From: JBMNQH01 sp050944035
GTDB lineage: Bacteria; Bacillota; Clostridia; Oscillospirales; Oscillospiraceae
Direction: 5' to 3'
Assembly (NCBI GenBank): GCA_050944035.1
Contig: JBMNQH010000008.1
Location: 1 to 64,000 of the forward strand
Length of the DNA: 64,000 nt
In this document: positions 6,583-14,539 of the stretch, piece by piece
How positions within the stretch are numbered: the stretch's first letter is position 1
Layout: every line of letters begins with the position of its first letter
Notes under the pieces: model-generated
What the model saw: the letters and a program-made list of their open reading frames with translations, nothing else
Database searches by the model: none
Told to the model about the DNA's origin: nothing
Translations under genes and position numbers: made by a program

Positions 6583-8955
6583 ATGGAACTGTTTGAAAAA
6601 TCACTGAACACACTGGAATTGCCGGCTGTATTGGAATTGCTAGCTCGCGAAGCGGTCAGCAATCCGGCAAAAGAGGAGACGTTGACGCTCCGTCCCAGCG
6701 CGGACCCTTATGAGGTGCGCCGCCGCTTGGAGGAAACCACTGCGGCGAAAACTATGATGGTCGTCAAGGGAAGCCCCGGATTTTCCAGTGTGAAAGACGT
6801 CCGCTCTGCGCTGGCCCGCGCAGACATGGGCGGTATGCTCAATACCCGCGAATTGCTGGACATCGCCGGCGTGCTGCAAACTGCCCGCAGCGTCCGCGCC
6901 TATGGTTGCAGCGACGACGGGGAAAAGACGGCCATTCAATTTTTATTTCATGCTCTGAGGGCAAATAAATTCCTGGAAGAGAAAATTACAACTTCCATTG
7001 TCGGCGAGGATGAACTGGCCGACGCCGCCAGCGCAGAGCTGGCGGATATCCGCAGGAAAATGCGGGCTGCCGGTTCCCGTGTCCGCGATGCACTGCAAAA
7101 GATTCTGTCCTCTTCTTCCTATGCCAAAGCCTTGCAGGAACCCATCATTACCATGCGTGACAACCGCTATGTCGTTCCGGTAAAAGCTGAATACAAAGGT
7201 GTGATTCCCGGGTTGGTACACGATATCAGCTCCAGTGGTGCGACGCTGTTCATTGAGCCGATGGCGGCGGTGAAAGCCAACAACGAGCTGCGTGAACTGG
7301 TTGCGCGGGAGAAACAGGAGATTGAGCGCGTCCTGATGGAGCTTTCTGCAGAGTGTGCAGCCCATCGCGAGGATATTACCAGCGACTTTTCGATTTTGAT
7401 CCGGCTGGATGTCATCTTTGCCAAAGCAAAATTAAGCTACACGCTAAACTGTGGAGAACCGGTATTGTCGGAAAACCGCGTGGATTTGAAAAAAGCACGG
7501 CATCCACTGTTGGACCAGAGCAAAGCTGTTCCTATCGATATCCAGCTCGGTGACAGTTTTGATACGCTGGTGATCACCGGACCGAACACCGGTGGTAAAA
7601 CCGTTTCTCTGAAAACTCTGGGACTGTTGAGCGTTATGGCGCAGTGCGGTCTCCACATTCCGGCAGCTGACGGCAGCTGTCTGCCCGTGTTTGAACGTGT
7701 GCTGGCGGATATCGGAGACGAGCAGAGCATTGAGCAGTCGCTTTCCACGTTTTCATCCCATATGACGAATATTGTCAAGGTGCTCGAGGAGTGCGGTCCC
7801 GGTAGTCTACTGCTGTTTGACGAGCTGGGTGCCGGAACCGACCCGGTTGAGGGCGCAGCGCTTGCGATTGCAATTATTCAGACCGCACGGAAAAACGGCG
7901 CGATGATTGCCGCAACGACTCATTATGCCGAACTGAAAGTCTTTGCCACCTCTACACCCGGCGTGCAGAATGCGTCCTGTGAATTCGACGTGGAGAGCTT
8001 GCGGCCCACCTACCGTCTGTTGATCGGCATCCCGGGGAAATCCAATGCCTTTGCCATTTCTGAACGGTTGGGGCTGTCAAAATCCGTGATTGCAGAGGCT
8101 AAGGCGTTGATCGGGCAAGACAGTGCACATTTTGAAGAAACCATTGAGAAACTGGAAGCACAGCGGCAATTGTTGGAAAAGGAGCGGCTGGAAATTGCGG
8201 TCAAACTGCGTGAAGCGGAAGAAAACCGTAAAAAGTCCGATTTTATGCGCCGGGAGCTGGCCGTGCGTCTGGAGAAGGCGGACGAAAAGGCACGGCGCGA
8301 TGCTGACCGTATTCTCGCCGATGCACGCGCCACAGCGGAAGCCGTCTTTGCTGAACTGGACAATATGCGGAAGCAGCAGACAGCCGAGCAGGATTTCCAA
8401 CGGGCGAACGAGGCGCGTGCAGAGCTTCGCCGGCAACTGAATGAAGCGGGAATCCGCGTTGGCGTCCGACCGGAAGAACCAAAAGAAGTACGGAAATCGG
8501 AACGACCCGTCCAGGCGGGTGACACCGTGGAGATCCTCTCCATGGGCGTGAAGGCGGAGGTCATTTCTGTCTCGCCGGATCGGATGCTGACCCTCCAGGC
8601 CGGTATTATGCGTGTGACTGCCAAAGAAGACGAGGTTGTGCTTGTCAAGGCAAAAGAAAAGCCAACCATCAAGATGAGTACGGAGCGAAATACCGCACAT
8701 TTGCGCGCGGCAGTTCCAGCGGAAATTGATCTGCGCGGCATGATGGCCGAAGAGGCTGTTACTGTGATGGAACGCTATTTGGACAATGCCGTGATGGCAA
8801 AAATGCATACCGTAACCATTATCCATGGCAAAGGAACAGGTGCATTGCGTGCGGCTGTACAGCAAAGTTTGAGAAAAAATAAATTGGTGAAGACATTTCG
8901 GCTGGGGCGATATGGAGAAGGGGAAACGGGTGTTACCGTAGTCGAACTGAAATAA
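6583..8955 (+). CDS. mutS2: Endonuclease MutS2 (Smr-domain MutS paralogue)
   Basis: A 790-residue MutS2/RqcU protein. MutS2 acts on branched DNA and, in B. subtilis, also on collided ribosomes. The ATPase core has Walker A GPNTGGKT at residues 333-340 and the signature around FDELGAGTDP. A long charged coiled coil follows (about 510-630). The C-terminal Smr nuclease domain (about 713-790) has IDLRGMMAEEA and HGKGTGALR. Start ATG 6583 was chosen because the protein then begins MELFEKSLNTLE as in relatives; the frame remains open upstream inside recO. It is the last gene of the operon. Confidence 0.95.
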   Translation: MELFEKSLNTLELPAVLELLAREAVSNPAKEETLTLRPSADPYEVRRRLEETTAAKTMMVVKGSPGFSSVKDVRSALARADMGGMLNTRELLDIAGVLQTARSVRAYGCSDDGEKTAIQFLFHALRANKFLEEKITTSIVGEDELADAASAELADIRRKMRAAGSRVRDALQKILSSSSYAKALQEPIITMRDNRYVVPVKAEYKGVIPGLVHDISSSGATLFIEPMAAVKANNELRELVAREKQEIERVLMELSAECAAHREDITSDFSILIRLDVIFAKAKLSYTLNCGEPVLSENRVDLKKARHPLLDQSKAVPIDIQLGDSFDTLVITGPNTGGKTVSLKTLGLLSVMAQCGLHIPAADGSCLPVFERVLADIGDEQSIEQSLSTFSSHMTNIVKVLEECGPGSLLLFDELGAGTDPVEGAALAIAIIQTARKNGAMIAATTHYAELKVFATSTPGVQNASCEFDVESLRPTYRLLIGIPGKSNAFAISERLGLSKSVIAEAKALIGQDSAHFEETIEKLEAQRQLLEKERLEIAVKLREAEENRKKSDFMRRELAVRLEKADEKARRDADRILADARATAEAVFAELDNMRKQQTAEQDFQRANEARAELRRQLNEAGIRVGVRPEEPKEVRKSERPVQAGDTVEILSMGVKAEVISVSPDRMLTLQAGIMRVTAKEDEVVLVKAKEKPTIKMSTERNTAHLRAAVPAEIDLRGMMAEEAVTVMERYLDNAVMAKMHTVTIIHGKGTGALRAAVQQSLRKNKLVKTFRLGRYGEGETGVTVVELK

Positions 8956-9011
8956 AAGCCTTTTCCCGGATTTCAAAACGCTGTGCAAAGCTACGAAATA
9001 GACAAAACCGG

Positions 9012-9040
9012 TTGACGTTAGTGCTTTATTTTGCTAAAAT
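9012..9040 (+). promoter_or_regulatory. Sigma-A promoter of the HPr gene
   Basis: TTGACG (9012-9017) and TAAAAT (9035-9040) with an exact 17-base spacer. Predicted transcription start is near 9047, about 90 bases before the HPr start codon. Confidence 0.7.
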
Positions 9041-9134
9041 AATATTGTCGTATGTTTGTGCAATTGACAAGATTGCATAGGTTGTTTCGGCAGAATTTGC
9101 TATCGATTATCTATAAATTAAAGGAGTGGCGGGT

Positions 9135-9398
9135 ATGGTCATTAAGGAAGTCGTTGTTAACAATCAGGTAGGTTTGCACGCCAGACCGGCAACCTTCTTT
9201 ATCCAGAAGGCAAATGAGTTTAAATGTAGCGTTTGGGTGGAAAAGGCGGAGCGCCGTGTCAATGCAAAAAGCCTTCTTGGCGTTCTCTCTCTCGGCATTA
9301 CACAGGGTACTGGAATTGCTCTGATTGCAGATGGTGTTGACGAAAATGAAGCAGTTGAGGTTCTTGCGGATCTCATCAATTCTAACTTCGACGAATGA
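9135..9398 (+). CDS. ptsH: HPr family phosphocarrier protein
   Basis: An 87-residue HPr. The active-site His is in LHARPA (His15 region), which is phosphorylated by PTS enzyme I. The regulatory Ser46 region is also present (NAKSLLGVLSLGI), so it could serve both PTS phosphotransfer and CcpA-type carbon catabolite control; Crh-type proteins lack the His. Start ATG 9135 has AAGGAG at 8-base spacing. It is monocistronic between a sigma-A promoter and a strong terminator. No enzyme I gene is nearby. It may be a secondary HPr, since PTS genes are not linked. Confidence 0.88.
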   Translation: MVIKEVVVNNQVGLHARPATFFIQKANEFKCSVWVEKAERRVNAKSLLGVLSLGITQGTGIALIADGVDENEAVEVLADLINSNFDE

Positions 9399-9426
9399 TG
9401 TTCTCGCGGTGATAGATTCTGGTAAA

Positions 9427-9458
9427 AGGGGCGTGTTGTAAAAACACGCCCTTGTTTT
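9427..9458 (+). terminator. Intrinsic terminator after the HPr gene
   Basis: Stem GGGCGTGTT (9429-9437) pairs with AACACGCCC (9443-9451) around a 5-base loop and is followed by TTGTTTT. Confidence 0.85.
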
Positions 9459-9500
9459 ATAATACCATATGAATTGTGCTTTCAAAGGAGACTGTGACCG

Positions 9501-11315
9501 ATGATTGAAATGCTGCGGGAAAAGGCAAACCGGCTGCCATTGCTGCCGGGGGTGTACTGTATGCTGGACGAACATGGAGAGGTGATCTATGTCGGGAAAG
9601 CAAAAAAACTGAAAAATCGCGTGACAAGCTATTTCCGCGGAGAGCACGAGCCAAAGACCGCTGCAATGGTTTCCAAGGTTGCAGATTTCCATGTCGTAGT
9701 GGTCAATTCGGAGTTTGAAGCGCTGGTTTTGGAAAACTCTCTGATAAAACGGCACAAACCGCACTATAATATCTTATTGCGGGACGATAAAGGATATCCC
9801 TTTGTCCGTCTGGATTTGCGTGAAGCGTATCCTTCTTTTGAAATTGTAAACCGTGTATCACGTGACGGTGCGCGCTACTTTGGACCCTATGGCGGAAGAG
9901 GACAGACCACTTCAATTTTGGATTCGCTTTGTAAAGCGTTGAAATTGCCAACCTGTTCTAAAAAATTTCCACGCGATATTGGAAAAGCGCGACCCTGTCT
10001 TAACCATCAGATGGGACTTTGCGCGGGATGGTGCCGGAAGAACAGCGATCCGACTGAATATCGCCGACGAATAGAGGAAGCCCGCCTGATTTTGGAGGGG
10101 AAAGCGGATCATCTTCGCGCTGAGATGGAAACGGAAATGATGCAGGCGGCGGAGCAGCTCCGGTTTGAACGGGCTGCTGAGCTGAGAGACCGACTTCGTG
10201 CGATTTCCGGTCTTTCCAACCGGCAAAAGGTGATTGGTGCGGTGTTTGCGGACACGGATGCTGTCGGATTTTTCCGAAGCGCGAAATGCTGCTTTACAGT
10301 TTTGCACTATGTTGATGGTGTGCTTGCCGGGAAAGATTTTGAACTGATGGAGGAGCCGATTGAAGAAGATTCCGCTGCATTGTCGGCTTTGGTTCGCCAA
10401 TATTACACCATGCGCGGCGTCTGGCCGAAGGTGATTTTGCTGCCATGGGAAATTGAAGACGCCGAAGCACTGGAAATGCTGTTGACTGAATCCGCAGGCC
10501 GAAAGGTGTCGATTGAAGTGCCGAAGCGAGGTGACCGGCTCCGGCTGTCAGAGACGGCACAGGTCAATGCACGCGAGGAAAGCCTGCGCGTCACAACGGC
10601 TGCGCAGCGCGGACAGAAAACGCTGGAGTGGCTCCAGACGGCGTTGGAACTGCCAACGTTGCCGCAGCGCATCGAAGCATTTGATATTTCGAATATGGGG
10701 AATACCGGTGTGGTTGCGGCTATGGCGGTATTTAAAAATGGCAAGCCGCTGAAACGGGATTATCGAAAGTTCCGAATTCGGGAAGTAAATGGGCAGGACG
10801 ATTATCACAGCATGCAGGAGGCGGTTTCCCGTCGGTTCCAGCGGTACCGGGACAGTGACAGTGGATTTTCGAACAAACCGGATTTGTTGCTGATTGATGG
10901 CGGCGCCACACATGCTTCTGCCGCTTTGGCAGTACTGCAAGAGTTGGGGCTTTCTATTCCTGTATTCGGTATGGTAAAGGACGACCGCCACCGTACCCGT
11001 GCGTTGATGTCTCCAGACGGACATGAGATCGGTATCACGGCCAATCAGGCGGTGTTTGCCCTGATTGGCAACATCCAGGAAGAGACCCATCGGACGGCAA
11101 TTGAATACCAGCGCAGCCTTCGCAATGAAGGATTTGCCTCTGAGCTGGATCAGATCAAAGGCGTTGGAAAGAAACGGCGAAGTGATCTGTTATGTGCGTT
11201 CCGAACAGTCAAGGCGATTCGGGAAGCGGCGCTGGCCGAATTAGAAGCTGTTGTGCCAGCCAATGTAGCAAAAGAGGTATATGACTACTACCATTCCGGT
11301 ACAGAGAAAAAATAA
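9501..11315 (+). CDS. uvrC: Excinuclease ABC subunit UvrC
   Basis: UvrC makes both incisions in nucleotide excision repair with UvrA and UvrB. The N-terminal GIY-YIG nuclease begins LPGVYCMLDEHGEVIYVGKAK (about residues 14-34). The UVR motif is near residues 205-235 (QAAEQLRFERAAELRDRL), followed by the RNase H-like C-terminal nuclease and the helix-hairpin-helix region (IKGVGKKRRSDLL). Length of 604 residues is typical. Start ATG 9501 follows AAAGGAGA. uvrA and uvrB are not in the window. Confidence 0.97.
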   Translation: MIEMLREKANRLPLLPGVYCMLDEHGEVIYVGKAKKLKNRVTSYFRGEHEPKTAAMVSKVADFHVVVVNSEFEALVLENSLIKRHKPHYNILLRDDKGYPFVRLDLREAYPSFEIVNRVSRDGARYFGPYGGRGQTTSILDSLCKALKLPTCSKKFPRDIGKARPCLNHQMGLCAGWCRKNSDPTEYRRRIEEARLILEGKADHLRAEMETEMMQAAEQLRFERAAELRDRLRAISGLSNRQKVIGAVFADTDAVGFFRSAKCCFTVLHYVDGVLAGKDFELMEEPIEEDSAALSALVRQYYTMRGVWPKVILLPWEIEDAEALEMLLTESAGRKVSIEVPKRGDRLRLSETAQVNAREESLRVTTAAQRGQKTLEWLQTALELPTLPQRIEAFDISNMGNTGVVAAMAVFKNGKPLKRDYRKFRIREVNGQDDYHSMQEAVSRRFQRYRDSDSGFSNKPDLLLIDGGATHASAALAVLQELGLSIPVFGMVKDDRHRTRALMSPDGHEIGITANQAVFALIGNIQEETHRTAIEYQRSLRNEGFASELDQIKGVGKKRRSDLLCAFRTVKAIREAALAELEAVVPANVAKEVYDYYHSGTEKK

Positions 11316-11344
11316 CGCAGGCACCGGATAGAAAGGAACAGACA

Positions 11345-11890
11345 ATGCGAGTGATTACAGGCAGCGTGAGAGGGAGACGGCTGAAGGAACCGGATGATAT
11401 GGAAATCCGCCCGACCAGCGATATGGTAAAGCAGGCTATTTTTAATATCATCCAATTTGATATTGAAGGCCGGCGGGTTTTGGATTTGTTTGCCGGTACA
11501 GGACAGTTGGGCATTGAGTGTTTAAGCCGCGGAGCGGCCTCCTGCGTCTTTGTGGATGCGGGAAGGGAAGGGCTTTCGCTGGTCAAACACAACCTTGCAG
11601 TCTGCAAATTGCAGGCAGAGGTCGTTGCCGGAGATGCCCTGGCGTATCTTAGACAAAGCAAACCGAACAGTTTTGATCTGATTTTGATGGATCCACCCTA
11701 TGTTTCTGATCTGTTATCGGCGGCATTGGAAACGATAGTTACGTTTGACATCTTGTCAGAAGGTGGTATAATAATCTGCGAAAGCAGGCCGGATAAGGAG
11801 TTGCCAGAACCGAAATTGCCTTATTTCCTGAAAAAGGCATATCGTTATGGCAAGGTAAAGCTGACGGTCTATGGCAGAGAGGGAAATTAA
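11345..11890 (+). CDS. rsmD: 16S rRNA (guanine966-N2)-methyltransferase RsmD
   Basis: A 181-residue class I SAM methyltransferase. The SAM-binding motif LDLFAGTGQLGIECLSRGA and catalytic DPPY (in LILMDPPY) are both present, and the N-terminal MRVITGSVRGRRL is characteristic of RsmD. It directly abuts coaD, a partnership conserved across Firmicutes. Start ATG 11345 lies after GAAAGGAAC. Confidence 0.95.
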   Translation: MRVITGSVRGRRLKEPDDMEIRPTSDMVKQAIFNIIQFDIEGRRVLDLFAGTGQLGIECLSRGAASCVFVDAGREGLSLVKHNLAVCKLQAEVVAGDALAYLRQSKPNSFDLILMDPPYVSDLLSAALETIVTFDILSEGGIIICESRPDKELPEPKLPYFLKKAYRYGKVKLTVYGREGN

Positions 11891-12385
11891 ATGATGAAAA
11901 TAGCCATCTATCCTGGCAGCTTTGACCCAATTACACTCGGGCACCTGAATATTATTCGGCGTGCCGCAAAAATATTTGACAAAGTTGTAGTTTGTGTTAT
12001 GGTAAATGCAGGAAAATCGCCGATGTTTACCCGTGAAGAACGAATCGAGCTGATTCGCCGCGTGGTTGCGCGTTTTTCCAATGTAGAGGTGGATACCCAC
12101 GACGGCCTCCTGGCGGAATATGCAGCCAGATTTGATGACGCGATTATCGTCAAAGGTCTGCGGGCTATGTCTGATTTCGAATCCGAATTCCAGATGGCGA
12201 TTATCAATAAAAAAATGAATCCTTCGCTGGAAACACTGTTCCTGACTGCCAGCGAAAAGTATACCTATCTCAGCTCCACCGCCGTCAAGGAGATGGCGAG
12301 ATATGGCGCCGATCTCAGCGAATTCGTGCCATATGAAATCATTGACGACGTTGTTGAAAAATCGAAGTTAGTACATAGGAGGTAA
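11891..12385 (+). CDS. coaD: Phosphopantetheine adenylyltransferase
   Basis: CoaD catalyses the fourth step of coenzyme A synthesis (4'-phosphopantetheine plus ATP to dephospho-CoA). The nucleotidyltransferase signature YPGSFDPITLGHLNII is at the N terminus, with TxGH-like TLGH, and the C-terminal SSTAVKEMA motif is intact. Length is 164 residues. Two consecutive ATG codons are possible starts (11891 and 11894); the first has the better spacing from GAGAGGG. It starts immediately after the rsmD stop. Confidence 0.96.
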   Translation: MMKIAIYPGSFDPITLGHLNIIRRAAKIFDKVVVCVMVNAGKSPMFTREERIELIRRVVARFSNVEVDTHDGLLAEYAARFDDAIIVKGLRAMSDFESEFQMAIINKKMNPSLETLFLTASEKYTYLSSTAVKEMARYGADLSEFVPYEIIDDVVEKSKLVHRR

Positions 12386-12393
12386 CCCGGATC

Positions 12394-12930
12394 ATGGAAA
12401 ATAACGAAGTGTTCAACGAAGTATTTGCCAATATTGAGACCCTTTATACGATCATCTCTGAAGCGTGGGGGGTGCCGCTTGGCAATGACAAGTGCATCAT
12501 TGAACGCGATGCCGCCCTGCAACTGCTGGACGAGATCAAGGACAAGCTTCCCACCGAAATTGCGGAAGCAAAACGCCTGATTGCCTCCAGAGAGGAATAC
12601 ATTGCCAGTGCAAAGCGTGAAGTGGATGCAATGAAGAAAATGGCGGAAGAGCAGGCTCACCGTATGGTAGACGAGCAGGAGATTCTGCGTATTGCCAGAG
12701 CCCGCAGTGCAGAAATTCTGGAAAATGCGGAGACCAAGACTGCTGAGCTGCAGCGCGCAGTGAAGGAGTATATTGATCACGCACTGCTTGGCGCCGAAGA
12801 GTCCCTGAGCGCCGCTTTGCAGTCTATCTCTCAGTCCAGAGCGCGTTTTAACGGCCTGACCACCGAACCGGAAGAGTCCGCTCCTGCTGCACCCGCAGAA
12901 GAGGAACCCGTGGCCGAAGAAGAGGAATAA
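12394..12930 (+). CDS. Conserved coiled-coil protein downstream of coaD
   Basis: A 178-residue cytosolic protein predicted to form a long helical coiled coil (about residues 45-150, rich in Ala, Glu, Lys and Arg). It has an acidic Pro/Glu/Ala-rich tail and no membrane segment. It resembles proteins annotated as ATPase or ATP synthase subunit B-like that commonly follow coaD in Clostridia; the similarity is of coiled-coil type and does not show such a function. It has an AGGAGG ribosome binding site and ends the rsmD-coaD transcript before a strong terminator. Function unknown. Confidence 0.75.
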   Translation: MENNEVFNEVFANIETLYTIISEAWGVPLGNDKCIIERDAALQLLDEIKDKLPTEIAEAKRLIASREEYIASAKREVDAMKKMAEEQAHRMVDEQEILRIARARSAEILENAETKTAELQRAVKEYIDHALLGAEESLSAALQSISQSRARFNGLTTEPEESAPAAPAEEEPVAEEEE

Positions 12931-12947
12931 TTACAGGATCTGTACTG

Positions 12948-12990
12948 ATACGGAGTGTGCCGCTGGATCAGCGGTGTGCTCCGTATTTTT
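12948..12990 (+). terminator. Intrinsic terminator after the coaD operon
   Basis: ATACGGAG and CCGCTG (12948-12965) pair with CAGCGG and CTCCGTAT (12969-12986), with a run of G-T pairs between, and are followed by a T-run. Confidence 0.85.
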
Positions 12991-13031
12991 CATTTTCCAA
13001 GACTTGAAGCGGAGGGATCTTTGGCTTTCTC

Positions 13032-13060
13032 TTGCTTTTTTTCAGTATGAGGACTATAAT
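13032..13060 (+). promoter_or_regulatory. Sigma-A promoter of the division/cell-wall cluster
   Basis: TTGCTT (13032-13037) and consensus TATAAT (13055-13060), 17-base spacer, about 95 bases before rsmH. No mraZ gene lies between the promoter and rsmH. Confidence 0.6.
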
Positions 13061-13154
13061 ATTTGCGCAATTATGGAGAATTGTGGATGGTTTTCCGCCA
13101 TTTTCTAGAGAAGAAACATTGCAACCATGAAATCTGGCTGGAGGAACAATCATT

Positions 13155-14087
13155 TTGGAATATCAACATCGATCTGTACTGCTTGACGCGTGCATTGACT
13201 ATCTGAAAATAAAACCCCATGGCATTTATCTTGACGGTACGCTTGGCGGTGGCGGACATTCTGAGCAGATTGCAAAACGCTTGACAACCGGCAGACTGCT
13301 TGCCATTGACCGCGACCAGCGTGCATTGCAGCGGGCGCGTCTCCGTTTGGAACCGTATCAGGATCGCATAACCTTTGTTCATGGAAATTTTCGTGACATT
13401 GGCGATATTCTGGATCGGCTTGGCATCGCGCGCATTGACGGGATGCTGTTTGACCTCGGTGTTTCCTCCCCACAACTGGATGAAGCGGAACGCGGTTTTT
13501 CTTATATGACGGATGCCCCGCTTGATATGCGTATGGATGAGACAGAACCGTTTACAGCCGGGGATATCGTCAACACCTGGGAGCAGGAACGTCTGAAACG
13601 CATTCTCTATGATTTTGGGGAGGAGCGGTATGCCCCAAGAATTGCGGAAGCAATTGTGAGATACCGCACAAATAAGCCGATTGAAACCACGCTGGAACTT
13701 GTGGATATCATCCGCAGCGCCATGCCCGCTTCTGCACTGCGCGAAAAACAGCATCCTGCAAAGCGCAGTTTTCAGGCTATCCGTATTGCGGTCAATGACG
13801 AACTGGAGGCGATTTCGCAGATGATGGAGACAGCGGCGGACCGGCTGAAGGTTGGCGGTCGACTGGCAGTGATTAGTTTTCATTCGCTGGAGGATCGCAT
13901 CGTGAAAAACGCCATTGCGGCGAGAGAAAAAGGCTGTACCTGCCCGCGGGAATTCCCGGTTTGCGTCTGCGGTTTCCAACAGACATTAAAAAGCATTTCC
14001 CGCAAACCAATTGTGCCGGATAAAGAAGAGCTTGTGGAAAACCCACGTGCGCGGAGCGCAAAGCTGCGCGTTGCGGAGCGAGTTTAA
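13155..14087 (+). CDS. rsmH: 16S rRNA (cytosine1402-N4)-methyltransferase RsmH
   Basis: RsmH (MraW) methylates C1402 in the ribosomal P site. The SAM motif LDGTLGGGGHSEQIAKRL is near residue 24 and FDLGVSSPQLDEAERGFSY marks the family. 310 residues is standard. The start is TTG 13155, preceded by GGAGG at 10-base spacing; no better ATG exists and the protein then begins MEYQHRSVLL, as usual for RsmH. It is the first gene of the dcw-type cluster here; mraZ is missing. Confidence 0.95.
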   Translation: MEYQHRSVLLDACIDYLKIKPHGIYLDGTLGGGGHSEQIAKRLTTGRLLAIDRDQRALQRARLRLEPYQDRITFVHGNFRDIGDILDRLGIARIDGMLFDLGVSSPQLDEAERGFSYMTDAPLDMRMDETEPFTAGDIVNTWEQERLKRILYDFGEERYAPRIAEAIVRYRTNKPIETTLELVDIIRSAMPASALREKQHPAKRSFQAIRIAVNDELEAISQMMETAADRLKVGGRLAVISFHSLEDRIVKNAIAAREKGCTCPREFPVCVCGFQQTLKSISRKPIVPDKEELVENPRARSAKLRVAERV

Positions 14088-14117
14088 CAGCGCGAATGCG
14101 CGAAAGGCGGCTTTTTT

Positions 14118-14423
14118 ATGACAACCACATCTTATCCAACGCGTCGGACACGACAAAGAGGAATTTCTCTGTTCGGAATGGTTGGCAGTGTTCTTGCGAT
14201 TGTGCTGGTGCTGCTCACATTCCGGGAACGTGTTGCCCTTACCGCTTTGTCAGATCAGGTTTCAATTGCCCGTACAACCCTCGCAGAGTTGGAAGCGGAA
14301 CAGAGAACCCTGCTGATCGAGCGGGAAACGGCGGTCAGTCTGGACGAACTGGAAGACTATGCCATGAATACACTGGGACTGGTACGCCCCGATGCACGCA
14401 ACCTGCGTTGGATTGAGAAATAG
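14118..14423 (+). CDS. ftsL: FtsL-like cell division protein
   Basis: A 101-residue bitopic protein with a short basic cytoplasmic tail, one transmembrane segment (LFGMVGSVLAIVLVLLTF, about residues 18-36) and an extracytoplasmic coiled coil (LSDQVSIARTTLAELEAEQ). Position between rsmH and the division PBP plus this topology identify FtsL, which stabilises the FtsW-PBP complex with DivIB and DivIC. Sequence conservation in FtsL is low, so the call rests on context and topology. Start ATG 14118 follows GAAAGG. Confidence 0.8.
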   Translation: MTTTSYPTRRTRQRGISLFGMVGSVLAIVLVLLTFRERVALTALSDQVSIARTTLAELEAEQRTLLIERETAVSLDELEDYAMNTLGLVRPDARNLRWIEK

Positions 14424-14539
14424 CAAAACAATTGCATAAAGTTTTTCCATGCCCGCGGCATCAGACAGAAATCAACGGATTATTTTTTGTGCCTGCGCTA
14501 TGATGACTCTGTCTATCGGACAGTCTGGAGGGCTTGGAA